This document shows, in pieces, positions 9,692 to 18,448 of a stretch of 64,000 nucleotides of DNA. A program made the position numbers and the translations under genes. The notes below the pieces were generated by a model. That model was not told the origin of the DNA. It did no database searches and saw only the letters and a program-made list of their open reading frames with translations. The stretch covers positions 248,001-312,000 of the forward strand of contig NZ_JHZZ01000001.1 of NCBI RefSeq assembly GCF_000687935.1, in the 5' to 3' direction. The stretch is from Polaribacter sp. Hel_I_88. GTDB lineage: Bacteria; Bacteroidota; Bacteroidia; Flavobacteriales; Flavobacteriaceae. The first letter of the stretch is position 1, and every line of letters begins with the position of its first letter.

Positions 9692-11185
9692 ATGAAGAAT
9701 AAAATATATAAATTAACAGTCGTTGTAATGATTGCAATTTTCTCAAGTTGTGAAAATGCAGTAGACATAACGCAAGTTGGTAGAGTTACAGCGGATGTAG
9801 CTTTTACAAACGTATCAGAACTGAGAGATGGTTTAATTAGCTCATATGGATTTTTCGATTTAACAAGAGAAGTTGCTATGGCAGTTAATTATACTGACGA
9901 AACAGCCGAAGGAACTGAAAATGGTGGTCAAGGAAGAACAACAGGTCATATTTTCAATTTAAACGCGGGTTCAGCTGCTGCTTCAACTTTTTGGACTAAT
10001 GGATATGATAGATTAAATTCATTAAACAGACTAATTGAGGCTGCAGATCTTGTAGAACCAGCAGATGCAGCTGAAACTGCACAAAAAAATGACATCCTTG
10101 GTCAAGCATACGCATTAAGAGCTTATGCAAACTTCCAATTGGTAAGTTATTATTCTACAGATTATACGAATGATGCTGCTTTAGCAGTATTAAAAGTAGA
10201 TTTTGTACCAAGTATTGCTGATAAATTATTAAGAAGTACTAATGGAGAACTTTTTCAATTGATTGATGAAGATTTAACAAAAGCAGCTTCATTAATAGAT
10301 GATCAAAGCAATCCTATATTTGTTTCTAAAGATTTCGTGACTGCATTACGTGCTAGAATGGCTGCTTACAGACAAGATTATACAACAGCTGAAACTTTAG
10401 CGAATAGTTTAATGACAAGATACCCATTAGCAAACCGTACTCAATATAGATTAATGTTTGTAGATGAAGATAACACAGAAATTATCTTTAAATTACAAAG
10501 AGATGTTAACGGAATTTATGATAACCAACCTGGTTCTGGTACAGTAGCTGCTACTGGTTGGATTGGTGGTGTAACATTATTTGGTGCTAACACTCCATAT
10601 TTCGAAATTGGTCGTAGCTTATTCAATCTAATTGATCCGGATGATGTTCGTTATAATGTAATTGTTGATCCAGTTTCAATTGTGGCTCCAGATTATACAA
10701 ATACTTCAAATTATAGAGAAGAGGATGTATTACAAGTAAATAAATATCCTGGTAAACCAGGTCAAGTTTTATTGAATGACAATAAAGTATTTAGATCATC
10801 TGAAATGTACTTAATCATTGTAGAGGCAAAAATTGCTAGAAATGATTTAACAGGTGCTGCTCAAGATATCAAAGCTTTAAGAGATATTAGATTTGGTGAT
10901 GCACAACCATTACCTATTTATGCTTCTCAACAAGAAGCTTATGCTGCTCTTTTAAACGAAAGAAGAGTTGAATTTGCTTTTGAAGGACATAGATGGAAAG
11001 ATATTAAAAGACTGGGAGTAAGAGCTAATCAAGGAGCTGAAAGAGATCCTATTGATGTTGCAGAATTTGGAATGACACCAAGGTTAGCACCAGATGATTT
11101 CAGATTTACATTACCAATTCCTTTAGTAGAATTTAATGGAAATCCTGAATTACGTGCACAACAAAATCCTGGATATAACAATTAA
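9692..11185 (+). CDS. SusD/RagB-type surface lipoprotein
   Basis: This is the substrate-binding lid of the SusCD transporter, anchored on the outer face of the outer membrane. The 497-residue protein has a lipoprotein signal with lipobox IFSSC and lipidated Cys20. The N-terminal part shows the SusD pattern (RDGLISSYGFFD, then YDRLNSLNRLIEAA and LGQAYALRAYANFQLVSYY, the TPR-like helices), and the C-terminal part has ALLNERRVEFAFEGHRWKDIKRLG, a very conserved SusD signature. It sits 11 bp after susC and 17 bp before a third lipoprotein gene. Confidence 0.95.
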   Translation: MKNKIYKLTVVVMIAIFSSCENAVDITQVGRVTADVAFTNVSELRDGLISSYGFFDLTREVAMAVNYTDETAEGTENGGQGRTTGHIFNLNAGSAAASTFWTNGYDRLNSLNRLIEAADLVEPADAAETAQKNDILGQAYALRAYANFQLVSYYSTDYTNDAALAVLKVDFVPSIADKLLRSTNGELFQLIDEDLTKAASLIDDQSNPIFVSKDFVTALRARMAAYRQDYTTAETLANSLMTRYPLANRTQYRLMFVDEDNTEIIFKLQRDVNGIYDNQPGSGTVAATGWIGGVTLFGANTPYFEIGRSLFNLIDPDDVRYNVIVDPVSIVAPDYTNTSNYREEDVLQVNKYPGKPGQVLLNDNKVFRSSEMYLIIVEAKIARNDLTGAAQDIKALRDIRFGDAQPLPIYASQQEAYAALLNERRVEFAFEGHRWKDIKRLGVRANQGAERDPIDVAEFGMTPRLAPDDFRFTLPIPLVEFNGNPELRAQQNPGYNN

Positions 11186-11202
11186 TACTTAAAAATATAA
11201 AA

Positions 11203-12039
11203 ATGAAAAACTTAATTAAAATATTTACACTATCATTAGTATTGGCTTTTGCTAGTTGTGGAGAAGAGGAAAATATCACCTTAGATATTGGAGACGGTTT
11301 TGTACAGTTTGCAGGTTCAAGTGCTTCTGTTCAAGAAAATAGTACAGACCCTATAAGTGTTGAAGTATTATATGGTGGTAGCCTTGCATCTAACACTAAT
11401 GGTATTAATGTTAATTTCACTTTAGAAGGTGCAGACGCTAGCAGATTTACTGTAACACCAGCTAATGGAACTATACAAATTCCTGCAGGGCAAGCTTCTG
11501 CAAGTATTACTGTTTTACCAATTGACAACAATGTTGTTGATGGTAATTTAAATTTCAGCATTACTTTATCAGCAGATGGTGATAAACCTGTTGGAATTGG
11601 AGGTGAAGGAATCAATAACAGTACATTTGATTTAACAATTGTAGATAATGATTGTCCTGTAGACATTAACGGTTTTGTAGGTACATATACTGTTTTTGAA
11701 AACTTTACAGGTGGTACGAATGCTCCATCAGGTTTGAATAACTTTTTTGGTGAATCTTACCAATTAGAGATGACATTAGCGCCTAACGATCCTTCTGGAA
11801 CAAAGTTAATTGTTAACAATTCTCCTGGTTTTGATACTTACATTCCAAATGGAACTGTATTAGCTTTTGATACTTGTAATGGAAAAGTAACTTTTAATGG
11901 TGCATCTCAAGTACAAGTAGCATTATTCAGAACTTTTGTTTACACTGATTCAGGTTATGACGAATCAGAATTTGTAATTGAAGCTACTGGTCCTTTAGCA
12001 ACTTTTGGTCCATATCAATTTACATTTACAAAACAATAA
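11203..12039 (+). CDS. Calx-beta-like surface lipoprotein of the SusCD operon
   Basis: This 278-residue lipoprotein has a lipobox at AFASC (Cys19). Residues about 30-150 resemble a Calx-beta repeat: a VQFAGSSASVQENS-type start, the SITVLPIDNNVVDGN motif and a closing DLTIVDNDC. Residues about 151-278 form a second beta-rich domain without clear family, containing two cysteines (Cys151 and another near 228). As the last gene of the SusCD operon it is likely a surface glycan- or protein-binding accessory of the transporter, comparable in position to SusE/SusF. That role is inferred from position only. Confidence 0.7.
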   Translation: MKNLIKIFTLSLVLAFASCGEEENITLDIGDGFVQFAGSSASVQENSTDPISVEVLYGGSLASNTNGINVNFTLEGADASRFTVTPANGTIQIPAGQASASITVLPIDNNVVDGNLNFSITLSADGDKPVGIGGEGINNSTFDLTIVDNDCPVDINGFVGTYTVFENFTGGTNAPSGLNNFFGESYQLEMTLAPNDPSGTKLIVNNSPGFDTYIPNGTVLAFDTCNGKVTFNGASQVQVALFRTFVYTDSGYDESEFVIEATGPLATFGPYQFTFTKQ

Positions 12040-12060
12040 AAACGTATATTTAAAATAGAA

Positions 12061-12095
12061 AACAGTGAAGTTAATTCTTCACTGTTTTTTTTTAT
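12061..12095 (+). terminator. Terminator of the SusCD operon
   Basis: A perfect 10-bp stem (12061-12070 with 12077-12086), six-base loop and a run of nine T residues form a strong intrinsic terminator 22 bases past the lipoprotein stop. It separates the SusCD operon from rlmB. Confidence 0.9.
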
Positions 12096-12109
12096 CAAAA
12101 AATAAAGAA

Positions 12110-12847
12110 ATGAGTGATATAATTTTTGGAATAAGAACAATTATAGAAGCGATTGAAAGCAACAATACTATAAACAAAATATATCTACAAAAAGGATTGC
12201 GAGGCGATTTATACTATGAATTAGATAAAATTATTAAATCTAAAAAGATTGCGACCAGTATTGTTCCTATAGAAAAACTAAATCGATTATCTAAAAACAA
12301 CAATCATCAAGGAGCCGTAGCACAAATATCTCCTGTAGAATTTTATGATTTAGAAAATATTATAGAAAAAACAATGGTTGCTAACAAAATGCCTTTGTTT
12401 TTAGTCTTAGATCAATTATCTGATGTTCGTAATTTTGGCGCTATCATAAGAACTGCTGAGTGTACTGGAGTTGATGCTATTGTTATTCAAAAAAACGGAA
12501 GTGCGCCTGTAAATGCTGAAACGATTAAAACTTCTGCTGGAGCAGCATTTAAAATACCTATTTGTAAAGTTGATCATATTAAAGATGCTTTATTCTTATT
12601 ACAGGCCTCAGGAATAAAAACAGTGGCAGCTACTGAAAAAACAGAAGAATCTGTATATGATATCAATTTTAATGAACCAATAGCTATTATTATGGGTTCT
12701 GAAGATAGAGGTGTAAATCCTTCTGTATTAAAAATGGTAGATTACAAAGCTAAATTACCTATTTTAGGAGAAATAGAATCTTTAAATGTTTCTGTTGCCT
12801 GTGGTGCTTTTTTGTATGAAACTGTAAGACAAAGAATTAAAAAGTAG
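12110..12847 (+). CDS. rlmB: 23S rRNA (guanosine-2'-O)-methyltransferase, RlmB/TrmH type
   Basis: This SPOUT-fold enzyme transfers a methyl group from S-adenosylmethionine to a guanosine ribose, in RlmB at G2251 of 23S rRNA. The start at 12110 gives MSDIIFGIRTIIEAI, the usual RlmB N-terminal substrate-binding domain; an earlier in-frame ATG lies inside the terminator hairpin and is rejected. The three SPOUT motifs are present: LDQLSDVRNFGAIIRTAE, IIMGSEDRGV and LPILGEIESLNVSVACG, forming the trefoil knot. The protein has 245 residues. RlmB versus another TrmH-family member is judged by length and the N-terminal domain. Confidence 0.9.
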   Translation: MSDIIFGIRTIIEAIESNNTINKIYLQKGLRGDLYYELDKIIKSKKIATSIVPIEKLNRLSKNNNHQGAVAQISPVEFYDLENIIEKTMVANKMPLFLVLDQLSDVRNFGAIIRTAECTGVDAIVIQKNGSAPVNAETIKTSAGAAFKIPICKVDHIKDALFLLQASGIKTVAATEKTEESVYDINFNEPIAIIMGSEDRGVNPSVLKMVDYKAKLPILGEIESLNVSVACGAFLYETVRQRIKK

Positions 12848-12925
12848 TTTTTGAAGTTTGGAATTGGAAGCTGTGAAAGATTGAAGTTGGAAGCTGGGAG
12901 TTTGAAGTTAAGAGTTATTAAAAAT
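12848..12925 (+). repeat. Degenerate GAAGTT/GGAAGCT minisatellite
   Basis: The rlmB-rhomboid gap is built from variants of one word: GAAGTTTGGAATTGGAAGC, GAAGTTGGAAGCTGGGAG and TTTGAAGTTAAGAG in succession. The G-rich composition differs from the surrounding AT-rich DNA. It looks like an expanded and decayed tandem repeat with no coding potential. Confidence 0.6.
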
Positions 12926-12936
12926 AGTAATTAACT

Positions 12937-13617
12937 CTATTCCTCTTCAACTTTTTTATCATTTTCCTCTTCTATTTTTGGTGGAGAAAAATTTCCATGT
13001 TCATCAAATAACAAATCAAATTCGGTTTCTATAAATTGATGTTCTTCTTTTACAATACCTTTTTTTCTAAATATAAAAGCAAAAGTAAATCCCACTACAA
13101 AACCTGATAAATGTCCTTCCCAAGACATGCCTTCTTTTATAGGAAAAACATACCAGATCATACTTCCGTATAAAAAGATAATTATTAAAGATAACGCAAC
13201 CAGCCTAAAATGTTTTCTGATAATTCCGCTAAAAAAAATAAAACTAAATAATAAATACACAATTCCACTAGCTCCTATATGATAGGAATCTCTTGCAATA
13301 ATCCAAGTTAAAAATCCTGTAAAAAAACCACCAAATAACAGGATTTTTAAAGCAACATCTTTATAGAAATAAAAAAGACTTGTTAAGAGCACAAATAAAG
13401 GAATTGAATTATTAAAAAGGTGACTTGTATTACTATGGATAAAATGGGTAAAGAAAACACCTCTAAAACCTTTTAAAGTTCTTGGATATACTCCGAATTT
13501 ATTAAAATTGAAAGAAAAATAGATTTCAACCCAATAAATAAACCAAATTGCAACTACATACGCAACTGGTACTAAAAAAATTGATTTCGATATTTTTAAC
13601 TGATTCTCGTCATTCAT
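12937..13617 (-). CDS. Rhomboid family intramembrane serine protease
   Basis: This six-helix membrane protein (226 aa) carries the rhomboid catalytic pair: Ser117 in GASG (115-118) and His169 in EGHLSG. HLFNN (66-70) supplies the conserved His and Asn that form the oxyanion site. Rhomboids cleave substrates within the lipid bilayer. The C-terminal 30 residues are acidic and cytoplasmic. It is transcribed divergently from rarA across a 76-bp gap. The substrate is unknown; rhomboids of this small type in Flavobacteria have no established partner. Confidence 0.88.
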   Translation of the reverse strand: MNDENQLKISKSIFLVPVAYVVAIWFIYWVEIYFSFNFNKFGVYPRTLKGFRGVFFTHFIHSNTSHLFNNSIPLFVLLTSLFYFYKDVALKILLFGGFFTGFLTWIIARDSYHIGASGIVYLLFSFIFFSGIIRKHFRLVALSLIIIFLYGSMIWYVFPIKEGMSWEGHLSGFVVGFTFAFIFRKKGIVKEEHQFIETEFDLLFDEHGNFSPPKIEEENDKKVEEE

Positions 13618-13693
13618 CGTTATAAAAATAACAAAAAACGAACCAAATAGTTTTTATACAAATTCTGTCATAAATCTTTATTATTTTTACAGA

Positions 13694-14965
13694 ATGAATG
13701 AACCTTTGGCAGAAAGAATTAGACCAAAAACATTAGAAGATTACATTAGCCAACAACACTTGGTGGGTACAAATGGTGTTTTAACCAAATTAATAAAACA
13801 AGGAATTATTCCTTCTTTAATTTTGTGGGGACCTCCTGGAATTGGTAAAACTACGCTTGCAAATATTATTGCTACAGAGTCTAAACGTCCATTTTATACC
13901 CTTAGTGCCATAAGTTCAGGTGTAAAAGATGTAAGAGAAGTCATTGAAAAAGCTAAAAATAGTGGTGGTTTGTTCACGGCTAAAAATCCGATATTATTTA
14001 TTGATGAAATTCATCGATTTAGCAAATCTCAACAAGATTCTTTATTAGGTGCTGTAGAAAAAGGTTGGGTAACTTTAATTGGAGCCACTACAGAAAATCC
14101 AAGTTTTGAAGTGATTCCTGCCCTACTTTCTCGTTGTCAAGTATATATATTAAACTCATTTGATAAAAATGATTTAGTAGCATTATTGCACAGAGCCATA
14201 GAAAAAGATAGCATTTTATCAACCAAAAAAATAACACTAAAAGAAACGGATGCTTTATTACAAGTTTCTAGTGGTGATGCTAGAAAACTCTTAAATATTT
14301 TTGAATTGTTGGTTTCTGCAGATGATGAAATTGTTATAACAAATGAATTAGTTTTAGACAAAATTCAGAAAAATACAGTCAGATATGACAAAACTGGTGA
14401 GCAACATTATGATATTGTTTCCGCTTTTATCAAATCGATTAGGGGTAGTGACCCAAATGGAGCTGTTTATTGGTTGGCTAGAATGATTGAAGGAGGAGAA
14501 GATGTTAAATTTATTGCTAGGCGATTGCTTATTGCTGCTTCTGAAGATATTGGCAACGCAAACCCGACAGCATTAATTTTAGCTAATAACACCTTTCAAG
14601 CGGTTTCAGTAATTGGGTATCCTGAATCTCGAATTATATTAAGCCAATGTGCAGTGTATTTAGCAAATTCCCCAAAAAGTAATGCTTCCTATTTAGCGAT
14701 TGGAAATGCTCAAAATTTAGTTCAAAAAACTGGTGATTTATCAATACCTCTTCATTTAAGAAATGCACCTACAAAATTAATGAAAGATTTAAATTATGGG
14801 AAAGAATATAGGTATTCTCATGATTATCCAAATAACTTTATAGCACAAGAATTTTTACCAGATGAAATTTCTGGCACAAAACTATATGAACCAGGCAATA
14901 ATCAAAGAGAAAATCAGTTTAAAGAAACTTTAAAACAACGTTGGAAAGACAAGTATAATTATTAG
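13694..14965 (+). CDS. rarA: Replication-associated recombination ATPase RarA (MgsA)
   Basis: RarA is an AAA+ ATPase related to clamp loaders that acts at stalled replication forks. The 423-residue protein has Walker [10 protein letters not shown] (46-54), Walker [11 protein letters not shown] (100-109), the sensor-1 region [11 protein letters not shown], and the RarA-specific C-terminal tetramerisation part with [21 protein letters not shown]. The start ATG follows an AT-rich, Shine-Dalgarno-free leader. Its 3' end overlaps the convergent secreted-protein gene by 4 bp. Confidence 0.95.
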   Translation: MNEPLAERIRPKTLEDYISQQHLVGTNGVLTKLIKQGIIPSLILWGPPGIGKTTLANIIATESKRPFYTLSAISSGVKDVREVIEKAKNSGGLFTAKNPILFIDEIHRFSKSQQDSLLGAVEKGWVTLIGATTENPSFEVIPALLSRCQVYILNSFDKNDLVALLHRAIEKDSILSTKKITLKETDALLQVSSGDARKLLNIFELLVSADDEIVITNELVLDKIQKNTVRYDKTGEQHYDIVSAFIKSIRGSDPNGAVYWLARMIEGGEDVKFIARRLLIAASEDIGNANPTALILANNTFQAVSVIGYPESRIILSQCAVYLANSPKSNASYLAIGNAQNLVQKTGDLSIPLHLRNAPTKLMKDLNYGKEYRYSHDYPNNFIAQEFLPDEISGTKLYEPGNNQRENQFKETLKQRWKDKYNY

Positions 14966-15765
14966 AATTTAATTTGATATTCTTCTTTTACTAGTTGACC
15001 TGCTTTATAATATTCAGCAACCCAAATAGCATCTTTTTTATAAAAACTACCGTTTTTATCTTTAATCAAATATGTGTCTTTTATACTGGTTTTTAATAAT
15101 ACAAAAACCACTTCAGGCACAGTATTTACAAGTTGAAATCCATTGTCTATGGCTTGTGCATAAAGAATTGGTGCATTTTTATCTTTTTTTGTTTCGGTAT
15201 TATTAGTCGAGTTTTCTTTATCAGAATTTAAAACTTTAGGAGCTACCATAGCATTATGTACAACATCTTCTGAAATATTTTTAGCAACAATTTCTTCTTT
15301 TTCTAAGTTTTTTTCTACAGAAATTAAAAAAGCATTATAACTATATTCAAAATCTTCCATAGATTCATATGCCATTCTTATAGCATCTTGGTATCCTTTT
15401 TTGTAATCTTTTATTTTTGATTTACCGACTTTTGAAGTGTAAATTATTGTACCATAACAATCCTTAATTTCGATTAAATTTTTTATAGTAAGCAATCCAG
15501 ATTCGTCTTTAACAGAGGCGTATAAAGCCAAACATCTATCTTTAGCTAATTTATTTGGTAGGGTTTCATCACTTAAAAAGACTTTAAACCCTTTTTTCTT
15601 TAATAAGAATTTAGTTAGGGAACTTGTTTGATATTGATCTACTTCTTTCAAAAAATCGAACCTATCTGCTACAACAATATATTGATATGCATCTAAATTT
15701 GTTTGTTGACTTAGAAGTGAATTACTCACTAAAAGCATCAGTAAAAAAATTGTTTTTTTTATCAT
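14962..15765 (-). CDS. Secreted protein of unknown function
   Basis: This 267-residue protein has a signal peptide (MIKKTIFLLMLLVSNSLLSQ) and no family I recognise. The mature part has two segments: residues about 25-150 contain YQYIVVADRFDFLK and YKKGYQDAIRMAYESM, a pattern seen in periplasmic Flavobacteria proteins that sense or bind; a charged linker rich in Asn/Lys (about 185-205) precedes a C-terminal beta-rich part including DTYLIKDKNGSFYKKDAIWVAEYYK. It is the last gene of a four-gene operon and starts 2 bp after the barrel gene upstream. It probably works with those surface proteins. Confidence 0.6.
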   Translation of the reverse strand: MIKKTIFLLMLLVSNSLLSQQTNLDAYQYIVVADRFDFLKEVDQYQTSSLTKFLLKKKGFKVFLSDETLPNKLAKDRCLALYASVKDESGLLTIKNLIEIKDCYGTIIYTSKVGKSKIKDYKKGYQDAIRMAYESMEDFEYSYNAFLISVEKNLEKEEIVAKNISEDVVHNAMVAPKVLNSDKENSTNNTETKKDKNAPILYAQAIDNGFQLVNTVPEVVFVLLKTSIKDTYLIKDKNGSFYKKDAIWVAEYYKAGQLVKEEYQIKF

Positions 15766-15767
15766 TT

Positions 15768-17144
15768 TTAATTAAATATTACATTAAAACCTACTTGTAA
15801 AGATAAACTATTTGCTGCTGATAGGTTTCTATATGATAATAGATTATCGACCATTCCATAAAAATTAACGCTTCCTATTTGTGCAGATACACCTGCTCCA
15901 AAGTTGGTAAAAGAAACATCATCAATGGTATATGTAAATTTTGTATGAATTTTATTAGTGATTGATTTTTGATAAAATCCAGTAAAAGCCAATTGAGGAT
16001 TTAATGGTCTAAACACAGTATGTAATTGAAAACCCAAAGCATCCGTATAAAAATCTTTGAATCGATTGTCATAACAAACCTTGCTCCTTCGTTCTCCAAA
16101 ACTATACTTTAAAGCAGCATTTATTTTTGTTGGACGCCAAGAAATATAGGACTCTTGGTCTTCTGTAATTGGCAATTGTTCTTTAAGACGCTTATCTATT
16201 TCTCCCCAATAATTTCTTGGAGTATTGGCATCAAATGTAAAAATAACTCCTTCATATACAAAATCACCTTCAACTTTAGAATTTTTTATATTGGTTTTAT
16301 GATTGATGAAACCAACATCTAAAATGCTTCCAGAAATTTCTAGTTGAGGAGACATTTTATAGGTAAAACCAACATCAAAACCTACACCTATATTATCACC
16401 TAAAAAAGTATTTTTAAGATATTGACTTGTATCTTCAATATATTGATTGGTTTCGGAATTAACCAAACCAGATGTTCTTGCATTCAAATGTATGTTATTT
16501 AAATAATGCGTGTATAAACTATTTACACCTTCAGTAGTTGTAAAAGTTCCTGTATTATAAGTCGATTGCATATTTAAAGCGGAAGAATAGAGTTTAACTC
16601 TTGCTCCCAACGTAAGTTGCTCATCAATTTTTTTTGAAAATCCTGCATGGAGAACTCCTAAAACATCTAATTGATATGATATTTCCGAAACTCTAAAATT
16701 TTTGTTGAGAAAAGCGTTGTTTCCTTCTGTAAGCAGCGTTAATAAATCTTTAGGAAAATAACCAAAGGCATCTATTTCTTCATAAAAACCAAAACTTATA
16801 TAAGTTTTATCTTTATAGCGAAAACCACCACTTAAAATCTCTACTTGTGTATTTAGTTTTAAATAATCGTTTGGTCTTAAATTGCTGATGGCTTCAACAA
16901 TTTTATCATTTATATTTCGATTGTCCACAGCAAAAATATCTTTTAATACAACTCCTTTAGAACCAATTTGAGCAGAAAAACCAGACAAAAAAGGAACTCC
17001 CACATGAAACTTATAATTGGTTTCAGCTGCAGGATTTAACAATAGTGTTTGTGGTAATTCTGCAAAATTGTATAGAATTTGTTTGTTTTGTGATGTAGCT
17101 GAAAACGCTAATAAAACCTGCAATAAAATTAAAAATTTTTTCAT
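15768..17144 (-). CDS. DUF5723-type outer membrane barrel protein
   Basis: The 458-residue protein has a signal peptide and repeated short amphipathic strands typical of a porin-like barrel, with the opening QILYNFAELPQTLLLNPAAE and GVPFLSGFSAQIG that I associate with DUF5723 (related to PorP/SprF-type proteins of gliding bacteria). It lies 1 bp after the lipoprotein gene and 2 bp before the secreted-protein gene, so the three are co-translated. A role as an outer membrane carrier or assembly partner for the two neighbours is an inference. Confidence 0.7.
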   Translation of the reverse strand: MKKFLILLQVLLAFSATSQNKQILYNFAELPQTLLLNPAAETNYKFHVGVPFLSGFSAQIGSKGVVLKDIFAVDNRNINDKIVEAISNLRPNDYLKLNTQVEILSGGFRYKDKTYISFGFYEEIDAFGYFPKDLLTLLTEGNNAFLNKNFRVSEISYQLDVLGVLHAGFSKKIDEQLTLGARVKLYSSALNMQSTYNTGTFTTTEGVNSLYTHYLNNIHLNARTSGLVNSETNQYIEDTSQYLKNTFLGDNIGVGFDVGFTYKMSPQLEISGSILDVGFINHKTNIKNSKVEGDFVYEGVIFTFDANTPRNYWGEIDKRLKEQLPITEDQESYISWRPTKINAALKYSFGERRSKVCYDNRFKDFYTDALGFQLHTVFRPLNPQLAFTGFYQKSITNKIHTKFTYTIDDVSFTNFGAGVSAQIGSVNFYGMVDNLLSYRNLSAANSLSLQVGFNVIFN

Positions 17145-17145
17145 T

Positions 17146-17709
17146 TTAAAATGCTGATTCTATAAATAATGTTACAGAAGATTTGAAATCAAATTCACTA
17201 GGATCTGATGGATTTAGCCCTGTTGTTGAGTTTTCTAAAGATGCTGTAATTTTTACTTGAGTTGTATTTAAAACTTGAAGATTATCAGCAATTATTATTT
17301 CTTCTTCAAATGGAGGTGGATTTACATCGAAACTTTCTACAAAAATGGGCGAAAAAGAATAAATTATTATATTGCTACTATTCAAAAAATCTACTTGAAT
17401 GGTAACATCTCTATCAAATTCGTTTTTAAATTCTGCATTAAAAATCAACTTAACAACGTTATTTCTAAGATACCTTTCATCAAACCCTTTAAATTCGAAA
17501 ACATCAGATACACTGTTATTTTGTATAGTTCCTGAAGAGTCAAAAAATTGAATAGGTTTTGCAGTAAAAGAAGCTAAAGCAGCTGTTACAACAGGTTTTA
17601 ATTTGTAGTCTTCAATTTGCGTAAAATCTAGCGTTTCTGTACAACCAGCAACTATACATAATGCCAAAAAAAAGACTATCTGTTTGGGGTATTTCAACAA
17701 GTATTTCAT
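17146..17709 (-). CDS. Hypothetical lipoprotein
   Basis: This 187-residue protein has a hydrophobic signal and the lipobox IVAGC (Cys23). The mature part is rich in short beta strands, with acidic and aromatic residues and no recognised domain. It sits between yjjG (23 bp upstream) and the DUF5723 barrel gene (1 bp downstream). I suggest a periplasmic or surface partner of the barrel. No function can be assigned from sequence alone. Confidence 0.6.
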   Translation of the reverse strand: MKYLLKYPKQIVFFLALCIVAGCTETLDFTQIEDYKLKPVVTAALASFTAKPIQFFDSSGTIQNNSVSDVFEFKGFDERYLRNNVVKLIFNAEFKNEFDRDVTIQVDFLNSSNIIIYSFSPIFVESFDVNPPPFEEEIIIADNLQVLNTTQVKITASLENSTTGLNPSDPSEFDFKSSVTLFIESAF

Positions 17710-17732
17710 GTAGATAAGTAACGCTTATGCTT

Positions 17733-18419
17733 TTACAAATATTGCTTTAATTCTAAAAGAGATGTTATACTTTTATAAGCAGGATCGTTTTTAGGTTTGT
17801 TATCAAAATTGCAATAAATGGCAGGCATGCCAATATTTATGGCCCCAAAAATATCTGCTTCTAAACTATCGCCAATCATAATAGAATTTTCTTGATTTGC
17901 GTTGGTAACCTCTAAAGCATGATGAAAAACTTTTGGATTCGGTTTTTTAACACCCACAGATTCTGAGGTAATGATGGCATCAAAATAAGTAAGTAATTTG
18001 GAAGCTTCCATTTTTTTATGCTGAATTTCCTGAAAACCATTGGTAATAATATGCAATTGATATTTACCTTTTAAATACTCTAAAATTTCGAAAGTTCCCT
18101 CAAAAAGATGATTGAAATCTGGTAAAAACTCAATATATTCAATGGCAATAATATCAATTAAATCATCTGAAATTGTGTAGTTTATACTATCGAATGCTTT
18201 TTTTAATCGACCATATCTTAATTCTTTTTTAGATACTTTTTCATCTCTATACAATCGCCAGTATTCAAGGTTTATAGGTCTGTAAACCTCTAAAAAAGCA
18301 TGTAAATCTGTATCTATTTGTTGTTTTTTAAACACTTTTTCAAAGGTTAAATCAGAATTTTTTTCAAAATCCCACAAAGTATGATCTAAATCAAAAAAGA
18401 CGTGTTTTATATTTATCAT
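17733..18419 (-). CDS. yjjG: YjjG-type pyrimidine nucleotidase (HAD family)
   Basis: YjjG is a cytoplasmic HAD phosphatase that removes phosphate from noncanonical pyrimidine nucleotides. The 228-residue protein begins MINIKHVFFDLDHTLWDFEKN; Asp10 and Asp12 of DLDHTLW are the nucleophile and acid. The second motif is TNGF, the Lys motif is VGVKKPNPKVF, and the last is MIGDSLEADIFGA. DHTLWDFE distinguishes YjjG from general phosphoglycolate phosphatases. It starts the operon with the three secreted-protein genes. Confidence 0.85.
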   Translation of the reverse strand: MINIKHVFFDLDHTLWDFEKNSDLTFEKVFKKQQIDTDLHAFLEVYRPINLEYWRLYRDEKVSKKELRYGRLKKAFDSINYTISDDLIDIIAIEYIEFLPDFNHLFEGTFEILEYLKGKYQLHIITNGFQEIQHKKMEASKLLTYFDAIITSESVGVKKPNPKVFHHALEVTNANQENSIMIGDSLEADIFGAINIGMPAIYCNFDNKPKNDPAYKSITSLLELKQYL

Positions 18420-18425
18420 TTAAAG

Positions 18426-18433
18426 TATATTTG
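18426..18433 (+). promoter_or_regulatory. -7 element for the flippase gene
   Basis: TATATTTG fits TAnnTTTG exactly. It is 16 bases before the TTG start at 18449, again implying a very short leader. It overlaps the 5' region of divergent yjjG. Confidence 0.5.
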
Positions 18434-18448
18434 GTAAAATAAATTTAT

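Noticed and set aside
12065..12109. Start of rlmB at 12065.
   Set aside because: This frame runs through the terminator hairpin and adds residues absent from the family.
12848..12925. CRISPR array.
   Set aside because: Repeats vary in length and sequence, are shorter than 20 bases, have no constant spacers, and no cas genes are present.
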